Below, one piece after another: positions 1-7,089 of a DNA stretch of 16,661 bases. The notes under the pieces were generated by a model. It was not told the DNA's origin. It saw only the letters and a program-made list of their open reading frames with translations, and ran no database searches. Source of the DNA: Lachnoclostridium sp. UBA739 (GTDB lineage: Bacteria > Bacillota_A > Clostridia > Lachnospirales > Lachnospiraceae); NCBI GenBank assembly GCA_002297865.1, contig DBKX01000201.1:18906-35566 (forward strand), read 5' to 3'. The position numbers and the translations under genes were made by a program. Numbering within the stretch: the stretch's first letter is position 1; every line of letters begins with the position of its first letter.

Positions 1-886
1 AGCCATAATTTTCGAAAGTTCCTAAAGTAGAAACCTTATGTGATACACCTGTTACCATTAATGCACCTGCAAGACCTGATAACGCACCTGCGATTAACAT
101 AGCATGAAGAATGTTTTTACGCACGTTAATACCTGCAAACTCAGCTGCGTATTTGTTAAAACCAACTGCGCGAAGTTCATAACCCTTACATGTTTTCTTT
201 AATACGATTGCAACAACGATTGCAACGATGATTGCAAAAATAATACCAATGTTCATATCCGTCTTATATATAAGTTCTTTTAATACATCGTTTTCTTTTA
301 AAAATGCTTTTCCAGCATCAGATTTCTTCCATTTGAAAATAAAGTCAAATCCCTTTGCACTAATCTCTTTCGTTGCCGTAGAGTTTGGCTGATGGAAGTA
401 ATTTGAGCTTACGATAAAGTTACAGAAATAGAATGCAATCCAGTTTAACATAATTCCAATAATAACTTCATGAATCTCAAACTTTGCTTTCAAATAACCT
501 GCAATCGCACCATAGACAGCACCTGCCAAAACACCTGATAGGATAATTAATGGATATTCTATCACCGCTGGAAGATCTGTAATAATACCTACCATGGTTG
601 CAACTACTGTACCCACGATATACTGACCTTCTGCACCAATATTAAATAATCCTACCTTAAATGCAAATGATACACTGACACCTGTTATGATGATTGGTGT
701 CGCCTTTATAATTACGTTAGCAATATACTTTGGCTTCGAAAAAATTCCTCTAAATAGAATGCCAAAGGCTTCAAAAGGATTGTAACCAGTAAAAGCTAAT
801 ATTATCATCGCAACTACGAAACCTAATAAAATCGCAATTACGGTTGAAGTAATCTGCTTTTTTAAAATCTTATTCAGTCTTTCCAT
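1..886 (-). CDS. Nucleoside-type ABC transporter permease, partial (C-terminus beyond left edge)
   Basis: This is an integral membrane permease of the BPD_transp_2 type (nucleoside/sugar ABC importers), which would form half of the translocation pore. The visible 295 residues begin MERLNKILKKQ, followed by a hydrophobic segment at about residues 12-34. The family-typical stretches FKVGLFNIGAEGQ (near residue 75) and ELRAVGFNKYAAEFAGINV (near residue 250) can be read. A hydrophilic loop at about residues 165-195 contains many Lys and Asp. Members are usually about 350-370 residues, so roughly the last 60-70 are missing. The start is the ATG at 886-884, with GGAGGT eight bases upstream inside the end of the ATPase gene. 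The two genes overlap by 17 bp, which implies translational coupling. A second permease gene is expected beyond the left edge by analogy with other BMP-linked importers. Nucleoside specificity is inferred from the neighbouring lipoproteins. Confidence 0.9.
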   Translation of the reverse strand, partial: MERLNKILKKQITSTVIAILLGFVVAMIILAFTGYNPFEAFGILFRGIFSKPKYIANVIIKATPIIITGVSVSFAFKVGLFNIGAEGQYIVGTVVATMVGIITDLPAVIEYPLIILSGVLAGAVYGAIAGYLKAKFEIHEVIIGIMLNWIAFYFCNFIVSSNYFHQPNSTATKEISAKGFDFIFKWKKSDAGKAFLKENDVLKELIYKTDMNIGIIFAIIVAIVVAIVLKKTCKGYELRAVGFNKYAAEFAGINVRKNILHAMLIAGALSGLAGALMVTGVSHKVSTLGTFENYG

Positions 887-2411
887 TCTCATTACCTCCA
901 GCCATTAATAAACCGATTGTCTGCTCATCTACTTCACCTTGCTTAAATTCTCCTGCAATGTGTCCATCATAAATGACTGCAATTCTATCGGATACATTCA
1001 TAACTTCATCCAGCTCTAAGGATACGAGAAGAACCGCTTTTCCTGCATCTCTTTCCTTAACAAGCATTTTATGAACATACTCAATCGCTCCAACATCCAG
1101 ACCTCTTGTTGGCTGTACAGCAATAAGCAAATCAGGCTGATTGGCAATTTCACGACCAATGATAACCTTCTGCTGGTTACCTCCAGACAAACCACGAACT
1201 AAATGTTCTTCACAATCATCTGGTCTAACATCATATTCTTTAATAAGTTGTTTTGTATGCTTTAAGATTGCATCTTTTCTTAAGAAACCACGCTTAGAAA
1301 ATTGGGCTTTCTTATAATTCTCAATTACTGCATTCTCAGCAACTGTAAAGTTAAGGACAAGTCCTCTCTTTTGTCTATCTTCATGAATCGTCGCAATCTT
1401 ATGGTTAATAACGTTCTTTGGTGTTGTATTCTGAATCTGGGCACCGTTCATTGTGATAGTACCGCTCTTTACTTTAGTAAGACAGGTAATGGCTTCAATA
1501 AGTTCTTTCTGTCCATTTCCATCAATACCTGCAATACCAACAATTTCACCTCTTCTAACCTGAAGAGAGAGATTCTTAACTGTTTCTAGTTTTCTCTCAT
1601 TTTCCACCACTAGATCCTTAATCTCGAATACAACATCTTTTGGATTCGCTTCTTTTTTATCTACAACTAACTTAACTGCATGACCAACCATCATATTGGC
1701 TAACTCTTCTTCTGTTACATCATCCACCTTAACTGTATCAATGTACTGTCCACGTCTTACAATCGAACAGACATCAGAGGAAGCCTTAATCTCTTTTAAC
1801 TTGTGAGTAATGATAATAATGGTCTTTCCATCTTTGATTAAGTTGTGCATGATTTCAATCAAATCGTCGATTTCCTGTGGAGTAAGCACCGCGGTCGGCT
1901 CATCCAGAATTAGTATATCAGCACCTCGATAAAGTGCTTTTAAGATTTCAACTCTCTGTTGCATACCAACAGAAATGTCCTCAATTACAGCATCCGGGTC
2001 AACTTCTAACCCATACTTCTTTACCATTTCATTGATTTTATCTTTTGCTTTTGACATATCCAAGATACCAAGGCCTTTGGTAATCTCATTTCCTAGAATG
2101 ATATTTTCTGCAACAGTAAAATTTTCTACTAGCATAAAGTGCTGATGTACCATACCAATTCCACTGCTTATGGCAACGTTAGGGTTTTTCATGGCTACTT
2201 CTTCTCCATTGATGTATATTGTACCTTCATCCGCTTGATAAAGACCATACAAGATATTCATCAATGTACTTTTACCTGCACCATTCTCTCCTAAAATAGC
2301 ATGAATTGTACCTTTTTTCACGTTTAGTTCCATATTGTCTAACGCAGTAAAACTACCAAACCTTTTCACGATTCCATGCATCTGAACTGCATAATCTTTA
2401 CTTATATTCAC
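870..2411 (-). CDS. Nucleoside-type ABC transporter ATP-binding protein, two fused nucleotide-binding domains
   Basis: This cytoplasmic ATPase would energise the adjacent permease. Numbered from the GTG start chosen here, the 513-residue protein has two ABC domains. Domain 1 has Walker A GENGAGKST (41-49), a Q-loop in MVHQHF (about 87-92), a degenerate signature SVGMQQR (147-153), Walker B ILILDEPT (166-173) and an H-loop TH (202-203). Domain 2 has a degenerate P-loop GIDGNGQKE (295-303), a canonical signature LSGGNQQK (408-415) and AVQPTRGLDVG, where Gln replaces the catalytic Glu. This asymmetry is usual for sugar and nucleoside importer ATPases. The longest frame opens at an ATG at 2432 that has no Shine-Dalgarno. 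AGGAGG at 2421-2426 lies inside that frame, nine bases before a GTG at 2411, so GTG is the better start. The 3' end overlaps the permease by 17 bp. A terminator separates this gene from the lipoprotein gene upstream. Confidence 0.93.
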   Translation of the reverse strand: MNISKDYAVQMHGIVKRFGSFTALDNMELNVKKGTIHAILGENGAGKSTLMNILYGLYQADEGTIYINGEEVAMKNPNVAISSGIGMVHQHFMLVENFTVAENIILGNEITKGLGILDMSKAKDKINEMVKKYGLEVDPDAVIEDISVGMQQRVEILKALYRGADILILDEPTAVLTPQEIDDLIEIMHNLIKDGKTIIIITHKLKEIKASSDVCSIVRRGQYIDTVKVDDVTEEELANMMVGHAVKLVVDKKEANPKDVVFEIKDLVVENERKLETVKNLSLQVRRGEIVGIAGIDGNGQKELIEAITCLTKVKSGTITMNGAQIQNTTPKNVINHKIATIHEDRQKRGLVLNFTVAENAVIENYKKAQFSKRGFLRKDAILKHTKQLIKEYDVRPDDCEEHLVRGLSGGNQQKVIIGREIANQPDLLIAVQPTRGLDVGAIEYVHKMLVKERDAGKAVLLVSLELDEVMNVSDRIAVIYDGHIAGEFKQGEVDEQTIGLLMAGGNENGKTE

Positions 2412-2420
2412 ACTATTGTT

Positions 2421-2426
2421 CCTCCT
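2421..2426 (-). promoter_or_regulatory. Shine-Dalgarno that sets the GTG start of the ATPase gene
   Basis: On the minus strand this is AGGAGG followed by AACAATAGT and then GTG at 2411-2409. The upstream in-frame ATG at 2432 is preceded by TATAATGTAG, with no ribosome binding site. The site therefore argues for a protein seven residues shorter than the longest reading frame. Confidence 0.75.
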
Positions 2427-2436
2427 GTCCATCTAC

Positions 2437-2442
2437 ATTATA
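2437..2442 (-). promoter_or_regulatory. Possible -10 element for the ATPase-permease genes
   Basis: A perfect TATAAT sits on the minus strand about 25 bases before the GTG start. A transcript from it would begin close to 2430 and still carry the AGGAGG site. No good -35 hexamer lies 16-18 bases upstream (the 17-base position reads AAATAT), so any activity would probably need an activator. A perfect inverted repeat at 2449-2462 occupies part of the would-be spacer. The assignment is weak. Confidence 0.3.
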
Positions 2443-2513
2443 TACAGCTATCTAACTAGATATTTGCTGTAAACTATGATGTGCTTGTTACAATGCTACT
2501 TGCTTTTTGTCCG

Positions 2514-2586
2514 CGCAAGTCACCCCGAATAGCTGCTAGTAAACTTAAAAAATCAGTCCGTCCCACACTAACCGGGGTCACTTGCG
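2514..2586. repeat. 73-bp element with inverted ends (possible small mobile or structured intergenic repeat)
   Basis: CGCAAGTCACCCC at 2514-2526 and GGGGTCACTTGCG at 2574-2586 are inverted copies with one mismatch in 13 bp. Similarity continues a few bases inward (CCCCG followed by a TAG-containing stretch on each side). The core is about 47 bp and encodes nothing recognisable. The arms could form a stem in RNA, or could be terminal repeats of a MITE-like element. It lies between the terminator of the downstream lipoprotein gene and the ATPase start. I cannot tell from one copy whether it is repeated elsewhere. Confidence 0.45.
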
Positions 2587-2602
2587 TGATTTTATCCATT
2601 AA

Positions 2603-2653
2603 GGCTTAAAAAGCTGTCACACAGCTAACTAAGTTAGTTGTATAACAGCTTTT
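2603..2653 (-). terminator. Intrinsic terminator after the promoter-distal BMP lipoprotein gene
   Basis: On the minus strand, AAAAGCTGT (2653-2645) pairs with ACAGCTTTT (2617-2609). An internal, partly palindromic CTAACTTAGTTAG closes the hairpin and a short U run follows into TTTTTAAGCC. It starts ten bases after the stop codon. The outer arms match those of the terminator after the paralogous gene at 3983-5044. It should insulate lipoprotein transcription from the ATPase gene, at least partly. Confidence 0.8.
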
Positions 2654-2663
2654 CATTTATATC

Positions 2664-3752
2664 TTATTGATTGAACGCATCAAATGTATCTTTGTTGTAT
2701 GGTGGTACAATCTTTCCAGCTGCTATTTCATCCTGAAGTGCCATAGTTTTCTCATAAACCTTAGCGTCCATATTTGGATTTTCTGTTGGTATTCCTACAC
2801 CACCATCAGATAAACCATAAGTAAATGTCTGTCCGCCAATCTTTTCACCCTTCATACATTTTTCAGAAATATTCTCAACCGCTACATTTACTCTCTTTAA
2901 TGCAGATGTTAATACATTTTTAGGAGCTAAATAAGATTGGTCAGAGTCAACTCCGATAACAAGTTTATCAGCTTCAACTGCAGCTTCGATAACACCGATT
3001 CCTACACCACCTGCTGCATGGAACACGATATCACTGCCGTTAGAATACATACTTGTAGCAATAGCTTTACCTTTTGCAGAGTCTGTAAAACTGTCTGCAT
3101 ACTGTACATCAACTTTAATATCCTTGCCAAGTTCTTTTGCAGCATATCCTACACCTGCACGATATCCATATTCAAACTGGTCAATAATTGCACTGCCAAC
3201 TCCTCCAACAAATCCAACTGAATTTGTCTTTGTTGTAAGACCTGCTACATATCCAACTAAGAAAGAAGAATCTTGTGCATTAAATGTTACACATGTTACA
3301 TTTTCTGGAATGTCTTCATAAGCATTATCAACGATAGCGAAATTAACGTCATCATTCATTTCTGCTGCATCTAATATAGCGTCAGCCATAGCAAAACCAA
3401 TACCCCATACTAGGTTATTGCCTTCATCAACCTGTTTATCAATGTTAGATGTATAATCTGTTTCTTGTGTTGATTCTAAGTAGCTTACATTTGTACCAGT
3501 TTTTTCTTTAAACTCCTGCAATCCTTCCCAAGAAGATTGATTAAAAGACTGATCGTTAACACCGCCAGTATCTGTTACCATACTAACTTTAAAATCACTT
3601 TTAGAAGTAGTATCTCCACCCTCTGCGGAGTCTGTTACCTCAGGATTTTTGCTGTCGTTTTTACTTCCTGAGTTATTATTGTTACTACCACAAGCTGTTA
3701 CAGATACTGCCATAACTGCCATCATCATTGTTGCTAAAAACTTCTTCTTCAT
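2664..3752 (-). CDS. BMP/PnrA-like nucleoside-binding lipoprotein (copy nearer the ATPase)
   Basis: This is an extracytoplasmic substrate-binding lipoprotein of the BMP family (PF02608; PnrA/BmpA type, which bind purine or other nucleosides). From the start chosen here it has 362 residues. The signal peptide MKKKFLATMMMAVMAVSVTAC has a good lipobox (VTAC) with the lipidated Cys at 21. A Ser/Asn/Asp-rich linker follows to about residue 50. The binding domain includes VTDTGGVNDQSFNQ, where the Asp and the Phe-Asn positions correspond to ligand contacts in PnrA, then SFLVGYVAGL, GYRAGVGYAAKEL and IGVDSDQSYLAPKNVLTS. The longest frame starts 22 codons upstream, but AGGAGG at 3762-3767 directs the ATG at 3752, and the upstream extension includes the promoter. 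It closely resembles the product of 3983-5044. Its own promoter and terminator flank it. The exact ligand is not determinable. Confidence 0.94.
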   Translation of the reverse strand: MKKKFLATMMMAVMAVSVTACGSNNNNSGSKNDSKNPEVTDSAEGGDTTSKSDFKVSMVTDTGGVNDQSFNQSSWEGLQEFKEKTGTNVSYLESTQETDYTSNIDKQVDEGNNLVWGIGFAMADAILDAAEMNDDVNFAIVDNAYEDIPENVTCVTFNAQDSSFLVGYVAGLTTKTNSVGFVGGVGSAIIDQFEYGYRAGVGYAAKELGKDIKVDVQYADSFTDSAKGKAIATSMYSNGSDIVFHAAGGVGIGVIEAAVEADKLVIGVDSDQSYLAPKNVLTSALKRVNVAVENISEKCMKGEKIGGQTFTYGLSDGGVGIPTENPNMDAKVYEKTMALQDEIAAGKIVPPYNKDTFDAFNQ

Positions 3753-3761
3753 GTACGTGCT

Positions 3762-3767
3762 CCTCCT
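3762..3767 (-). promoter_or_regulatory. Shine-Dalgarno that sets the start of the promoter-distal BMP lipoprotein
   Basis: AGGAGG lies nine bases before the ATG at 3752. This ATG begins a canonical lipoprotein signal peptide (MKKKF...TAC). The in-frame ATG 22 codons upstream lies at the edge of the predicted promoter and would put a non-secretory leader before the signal peptide. Confidence 0.85.
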
Positions 3768-3791
3768 TGATCCCTTCATCAAACTATTTAA

Positions 3792-3820
3792 ATTATAGAA
3801 CATAATCAAATTTAGCATAA
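3792..3820 (-). promoter_or_regulatory. Probable sigma-A promoter of the promoter-distal BMP lipoprotein gene
   Basis: A perfect -10 TATAAT (3797-3792 read on the minus strand) is preceded at 17 bases by TTATGC (3820-3815), a poor -35. A second overlapping possibility is TTGCGT-17-TAAATT. An 18-bp inverted repeat at 3838-3855 lies just upstream and may bind a regulator. The predicted 5' leader is about 35 bases. Confidence 0.5.
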
Positions 3821-3924
3821 AATAGGCAAATACGCAATGGAAAAATCGCTTTCCATGATCTTTATTTTATTAACTTTTTTCCGAATGTAAGTAACTGCAT
3901 TATTCTTCAATAGCTTTACAATTC

Positions 3925-3966
3925 GTCAAAAAAGCTGTCATACTTTTTATAAAGTACAACAGCTTT
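3925..3966 (-). terminator. Strong intrinsic terminator after the promoter-proximal BMP lipoprotein gene
   Basis: On the minus strand, AAAGCTGTTGTACTTT (3966-3951) pairs along all 16 positions with AAAGTATGACAGCTTT (3946-3931). Two of the pairs are G-U, the loop is ATAA, and a U6 run follows. It begins 16 bases after the stop codon. The outer stem sequence is the same as in the terminator of the paralogous gene. Confidence 0.92.
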
Positions 3967-3982
3967 CCCTAGGCATCTCTTT

Positions 3983-5044
3983 TTAATTGGATTGTTCTAA
4001 CGTATCTGCATTGTAAGGTGGCACAATCTGTCCAGCTGCTATCTTTTCCTGCACTTCCATTGTCTTTGTATATACTTCGTCATCCATATTTGGATTACTT
4101 TCTGGAATGCCTACGCCTCCGTCTGCTAAACCAAATGTAAATGTCTGTCCGCCAATATTATCTCCCTTAGCAAATCTTTCAGAAAGGTTCTGGACAGCTA
4201 CATCAACTCTCTTAAGAGAAGATGTTAAGACATTCTTAGGTGCTAAATAAGACTGGTCAGAATCAACACCAATTACCCATTTATCAGCTTCAACTGCGGC
4301 CTCAATTACACCGATACCAACACCTGCTGCTGCATGGAAGATTACATCACTCCCATTCGAATACATTGCTGTTGCAATTGCCTTACCTTTCGCGGAATCA
4401 CTAAAGCTATCCGCATACTGCACATCTACTTTAATTTCCTTGCCTAACTCTTTTGCTGCATATTGAACACCTGCACGATATCCAAATTCAAACTGGTCGA
4501 TAATCGCACTGCTTACACCACCTACAAACCCAACTGAATTTGTTTCTGTTGTAAGACCAGCCACATAACCAACTAAGAAAGAAGAATCCTGTGCGTTAAA
4601 AGTAACACAAGTTACATTGCCAGCCACTGTGTCATATGCATTATCTACGATTGCAAAATTTACGTCCTCGTTCATTTCTGCCGCACTCTGTAGTGCTCCT
4701 GCCATTGCGAATCCAACACCCCACACTAAATCGCTGTCATCATCAACAAGTTTGTCAAGATTTGTTGCATAATCAGACTCCTGTGTTGACTCAAGATAAG
4801 AAACTGTCGCACCTGTATTCTTTTTAACAAGTTGTAACCCTTCCCAAGCGGACTGATTAAATGACTTGTCATTTACGCCTGCTGTATCGCTAACCATACT
4901 AATTTTCATGTTGCTTTCTGTTGTTTGACCTTGTTGCTGGTCTGCCCCTGCTCCTTGATTCTTAGTACTATTGCTGCTACCACAAGCAGTTGTCATAACT
5001 GTCATAGCTGTCATTAATAAAATTGCCACTAGTTTCTTTTTCAT
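3983..5044 (-). CDS. BMP/PnrA-like nucleoside-binding lipoprotein (promoter-proximal copy)
   Basis: This is a second BMP-family substrate-binding lipoprotein, predicted to be anchored outside the membrane and to deliver nucleosides to the permease and ATPase downstream. It has 353 residues from the ATG at 5044. The signal peptide MKKKLVAILLMTAMTVMTTAC ends at Cys21. The -3 position is Thr rather than the usual Leu/Val, a slightly atypical lipobox. A Gln-rich linker (QQQGQTTES) replaces the Ser/Asn linker of the paralogue. The binding core is nearly the same: SDTAGVNDKSFNQ, FAIVDNAYD, SSFLVGYVAGLTTETNS and WVIGVDSDQSYLAPKN. The longest frame begins seven codons upstream at a GTG without a ribosome binding site. 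AGGAGG at 5050-5055 fixes the ATG. The gene has its own promoter with an overlapping palindrome and a strong terminator. Differences between the copies sit mainly in the linker and surface positions, so the ligand difference, if any, is unknown. Confidence 0.94.
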   Translation of the reverse strand: MKKKLVAILLMTAMTVMTTACGSSNSTKNQGAGADQQQGQTTESNMKISMVSDTAGVNDKSFNQSAWEGLQLVKKNTGATVSYLESTQESDYATNLDKLVDDDSDLVWGVGFAMAGALQSAAEMNEDVNFAIVDNAYDTVAGNVTCVTFNAQDSSFLVGYVAGLTTETNSVGFVGGVSSAIIDQFEFGYRAGVQYAAKELGKEIKVDVQYADSFSDSAKGKAIATAMYSNGSDVIFHAAAGVGIGVIEAAVEADKWVIGVDSDQSYLAPKNVLTSSLKRVDVAVQNLSERFAKGDNIGGQTFTFGLADGGVGIPESNPNMDDEVYTKTMEVQEKIAAGQIVPPYNADTLEQSN

Positions 5045-5049
5045 GATGT

Positions 5050-5055
5050 CCTCCT
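5050..5055 (-). promoter_or_regulatory. Shine-Dalgarno that sets the start of the promoter-proximal BMP lipoprotein
   Basis: AGGAGG is five bases before the ATG at 5044, which opens a standard MKKK signal peptide. The longer frame would start at a GTG at 5065 upstream of the ribosome binding site, which is not plausible. Confidence 0.88.
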
Positions 5056-5088
5056 CAAATGTCACTTATTTTTGCTCAAACTTTCAAC

Positions 5089-5117
5089 ATTATAATATAA
5101 CATTTGCAGATATGCAA
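5089..5117 (-). promoter_or_regulatory. Sigma-A promoter with overlapping palindrome, upstream of the promoter-proximal BMP lipoprotein
   Basis: On the minus strand TTGCAT (5117-5112), a 17-base spacer and TATAAT (5094-5089) make a convincing vegetative promoter. The predicted start near 5082 gives a leader of about 38 bases. A 14-bp inverted repeat, TTGCA-4-TGCAA (5104-5117), covers the -35 box and the first part of the spacer. A bound repressor there would block RNA polymerase. Confidence 0.75.
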
Positions 5118-5119
5118 GC

Positions 5120-5147
5120 AAAAAAGCAATTTAACAATAGGTAAATT
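5120..5147 (-). terminator. Weak possible terminator after deoD
   Basis: On the minus strand AATTTA and TAAATT form a 6-bp A-U-only stem with an 8-base loop, followed by GC and a run of six U. The stem is too weak to be confident of termination. Some read-through from the deo operon into the lipoprotein gene is possible, although that gene has its own promoter immediately downstream. Confidence 0.25.
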
Positions 5148-5156
5148 AATCCATTT

Positions 5157-5858
5157 TTATGCTAACTCTAAAGCCACTTCCATCATGTTTCTGAATCCTA
5201 CTTGTCTTTCTTCTGCAGAAAGTTCTTCTCCTGTGAATAAGTGATCAGAAATTGTCAACATACAAAGTGCTTTCTTTCCTAAACGAGCTGCATTCATATA
5301 TAAACCTGCTGCTTCCATTTCTACTGCTAAAACGCCCATCTTCTTCCATGCTAATTTTGCATCTGGGTTATCATCATAAAATGTATCAGAAGATAAGATG
5401 TTACCAACCTTAACAGGTACATTTAATTTTTCTGCTGATTCAACAGCCTTGCGAAGTAAACCGTAGTCTGCGATTGGAGCAAATGTTCCTGGCAGATTAT
5501 ATTGATGCGCAAAGTTTGAGTTTGTAGATGCGCCCATTCCAATTACTAAATCACCAAGTTTTAAATCATCTGCATATCCTCCGGCAGAACCGATACGAAT
5601 AATGTTTTCTACACCATACATTTCGTATAACTCGTAAGAATAAATTCCGATAGATGGGATTCCCATACCGCCTCCCATAACGGAAACTTCTTTCCCTTTA
5701 TAAGTTCCTGTAAATCCAAGCATGTTACGAACATGATTAAAACAAACTGGATTTTCTAAATAAGTTTCTGCAATAAATTTAGCTCGTAGTGGATCTCCTG
5801 GTAATAAAACTGTTTTTGCTATTTGTCCTTTCTCTGCTTCGTTATGTGGTGTTGCCAT
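5157..5858 (-). CDS. deoD: Purine nucleoside phosphorylase, DeoD type
   Basis: This cytosolic enzyme cleaves purine (deoxy)nucleosides with phosphate to the free base and (deoxy)ribose-1-phosphate. At 233 residues it has the normal length of the hexameric PNP family (PF01048). Residues matching the E. coli active site are visible: His5 (contributed across the dimer), GDPLR with Gly21 and Arg25, Arg44 in NHVRNMLG, Arg88 and Ser91 in IRIGSAGG (phosphate site), VEMEAAGLY with Glu180-Met181-Glu182 (ribose and base), and Asp205 in TISDH (base protonation). The start ATG at 5858 has AAGGAGG seven bases upstream. That site overlaps the region of the deoB stop codon, and only 15 bases separate the two genes. 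It is the last gene of the apparent operon and feeds DeoB. The lipoprotein promoter of the importer begins about 40 bases after its end. Confidence 0.97.
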   Translation of the reverse strand: MATPHNEAEKGQIAKTVLLPGDPLRAKFIAETYLENPVCFNHVRNMLGFTGTYKGKEVSVMGGGMGIPSIGIYSYELYEMYGVENIIRIGSAGGYADDLKLGDLVIGMGASTNSNFAHQYNLPGTFAPIADYGLLRKAVESAEKLNVPVKVGNILSSDTFYDDNPDAKLAWKKMGVLAVEMEAAGLYMNAARLGKKALCMLTISDHLFTGEELSAEERQVGFRNMMEVALELA

Positions 5859-5873
5859 AAGTTATCCTCCTTG

Positions 5874-7061
5874 TTATTTCATTATTACTGGTAGTATAGA
5901 TGTACCTTTTGTTTTGCATGGAATATTAAAATAATCCAAAATAGTAGCTGAGATATCTGCAAAAGAATCTCTTGTCCCAAAATTTGTTCCAGCCTTTATT
6001 TTATCTCCATAAATTAAAAGTGGTGTATATTCTCTAGAATGATCCGTAGATGGTGTACTCGGGTCACATCCGTGATCTGCTGTAATCATAAGAATATCAT
6101 CTTCTTTTAGACCATCTAGAATAGCTGGTAACTGCTCATCAAAGTAAGTTAATGCATTGGCATATCCCTCTACATCATTTCTATGTCCGTAAAGCATATC
6201 AAAGTCAACTAAGTTGATAAAGCACAAGCCTTCAAAGTCCTGTTTTGTATATTCGATTGTACGCTCAATTCCTTCTGCATTGCCTGCAGTACGAACCATA
6301 GAACCAATACCTTTTCCAGCAAAGATATCATTAATCTTTCCTACTGCGATTACTTCTTTGCCTGCTTCTAGTAACTGATCAAGCATTGTGATTCCTGGTG
6401 GGACTAAGGAATAATCATGACGTCTTGGTGTACGAGTAAAGTTTGGCGCTTCTCCAACGAAAGGTCTGGCAATCACACGACCAACTCCAAATTTGCCTGT
6501 ACATAACTCTCTTGCGATTTCGCAGTAACGATATAATTCTTCGATTGGGACGATAGATTCATGGGCTGCAATCTGGAATACACTATCTGCTGATGTGTAT
6601 ACAATTAAATCACCAGTCTTCATATGTTCTTCACCATAATCACGAATTACATCTGTACCAGAATAAGGTTTGTTGCACAATACTTTTCTGCCTGTTGCTT
6701 CTTCAAATTTATCAAGAAGCTCTCTTGGGAATCCATCCGGGAAAGTTGGTAAAGGCTGATTGGAAACGTGACCTGCAATTTCCCAATGTCCAATTGTAGT
6801 ATCCTTCCCCTTTGATACCTCTGTCATTCTTCCATATGCACCTGTTAAAGAAACATTCTCCTGGCACCAGTCTGCCTTACAAGGTGATACGTCAACTCCA
6901 TCAATATCAAGAAGTCCTAACTTTTTCATATTTGGGATGTGAAATTTGCTGCTTGTTGAGCAAGCCTTAATTGTATTGCTTCCTGCATCCCCAAATGCAG
7001 CTGCATCAGGCATTTCACCGATCCCGAAACTGTCTAAAACAATTAAAAAAACTCTTTTCAT
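5874..7061 (-). CDS. deoB: Phosphopentomutase
   Basis: This enzyme interconverts (deoxy)ribose-1-phosphate and (deoxy)ribose-5-phosphate, linking nucleoside breakdown to the pentose phosphate and deoxyribose aldolase routes. It has 395 residues, full length for this alkaline-phosphatase-superfamily enzyme. Visible features are VLDSFGIGEMPDA with the metal ligand Asp10, GKDTTIGHWE (85-94) with the phosphorylated-Thr position at Thr88 or Thr89, DFDMLYGHRND (Asp288 and His293), ADHGCDP (Asp329 and His330) and DHSREYTP (His341). These match the two-manganese site described for the Bacillus enzyme. The start ATG at 7061 follows AGGAGG with a rather long 13-base spacing. It is 28 bases downstream of the aminopeptidase gene and 15 bases upstream of deoD, so it is clearly in the same operon. 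No deoC or pyrimidine nucleoside phosphorylase lies in the window. Confidence 0.97.
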   Translation of the reverse strand: MKRVFLIVLDSFGIGEMPDAAAFGDAGSNTIKACSTSSKFHIPNMKKLGLLDIDGVDVSPCKADWCQENVSLTGAYGRMTEVSKGKDTTIGHWEIAGHVSNQPLPTFPDGFPRELLDKFEEATGRKVLCNKPYSGTDVIRDYGEEHMKTGDLIVYTSADSVFQIAAHESIVPIEELYRYCEIARELCTGKFGVGRVIARPFVGEAPNFTRTPRRHDYSLVPPGITMLDQLLEAGKEVIAVGKINDIFAGKGIGSMVRTAGNAEGIERTIEYTKQDFEGLCFINLVDFDMLYGHRNDVEGYANALTYFDEQLPAILDGLKEDDILMITADHGCDPSTPSTDHSREYTPLLIYGDKIKAGTNFGTRDSFADISATILDYFNIPCKTKGTSILPVIMK

Positions 7062-7089
7062 ATGAATCTCTATACCTCCTTACTACCCA

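Noticed and set aside
2551..2580. Second intrinsic terminator inside the 73-bp element
   Set aside because: The stem is only about six pairs with two G-U pairs before the U run. It was kept only as a remark on alternative folding, not as a feature.
3124..3321. Plus-strand frames opposite the lipoprotein genes
   Set aside because: Shadows of the strongly conserved coding strand. They have no start signals and no coherent domains.
3753..3900. Purine riboswitch or cre site before the second lipoprotein gene
   Set aside because: No conserved aptamer core is visible. The inverted repeat has a six-base centre that is too long for a standard cre site.
5045..5156. Purine riboswitch upstream of the lipoprotein gene
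   Set aside because: The leader after the predicted start is only about 38 bases and lacks the conserved three-way junction core. The palindrome there overlaps the -35 and would not be transcribed.
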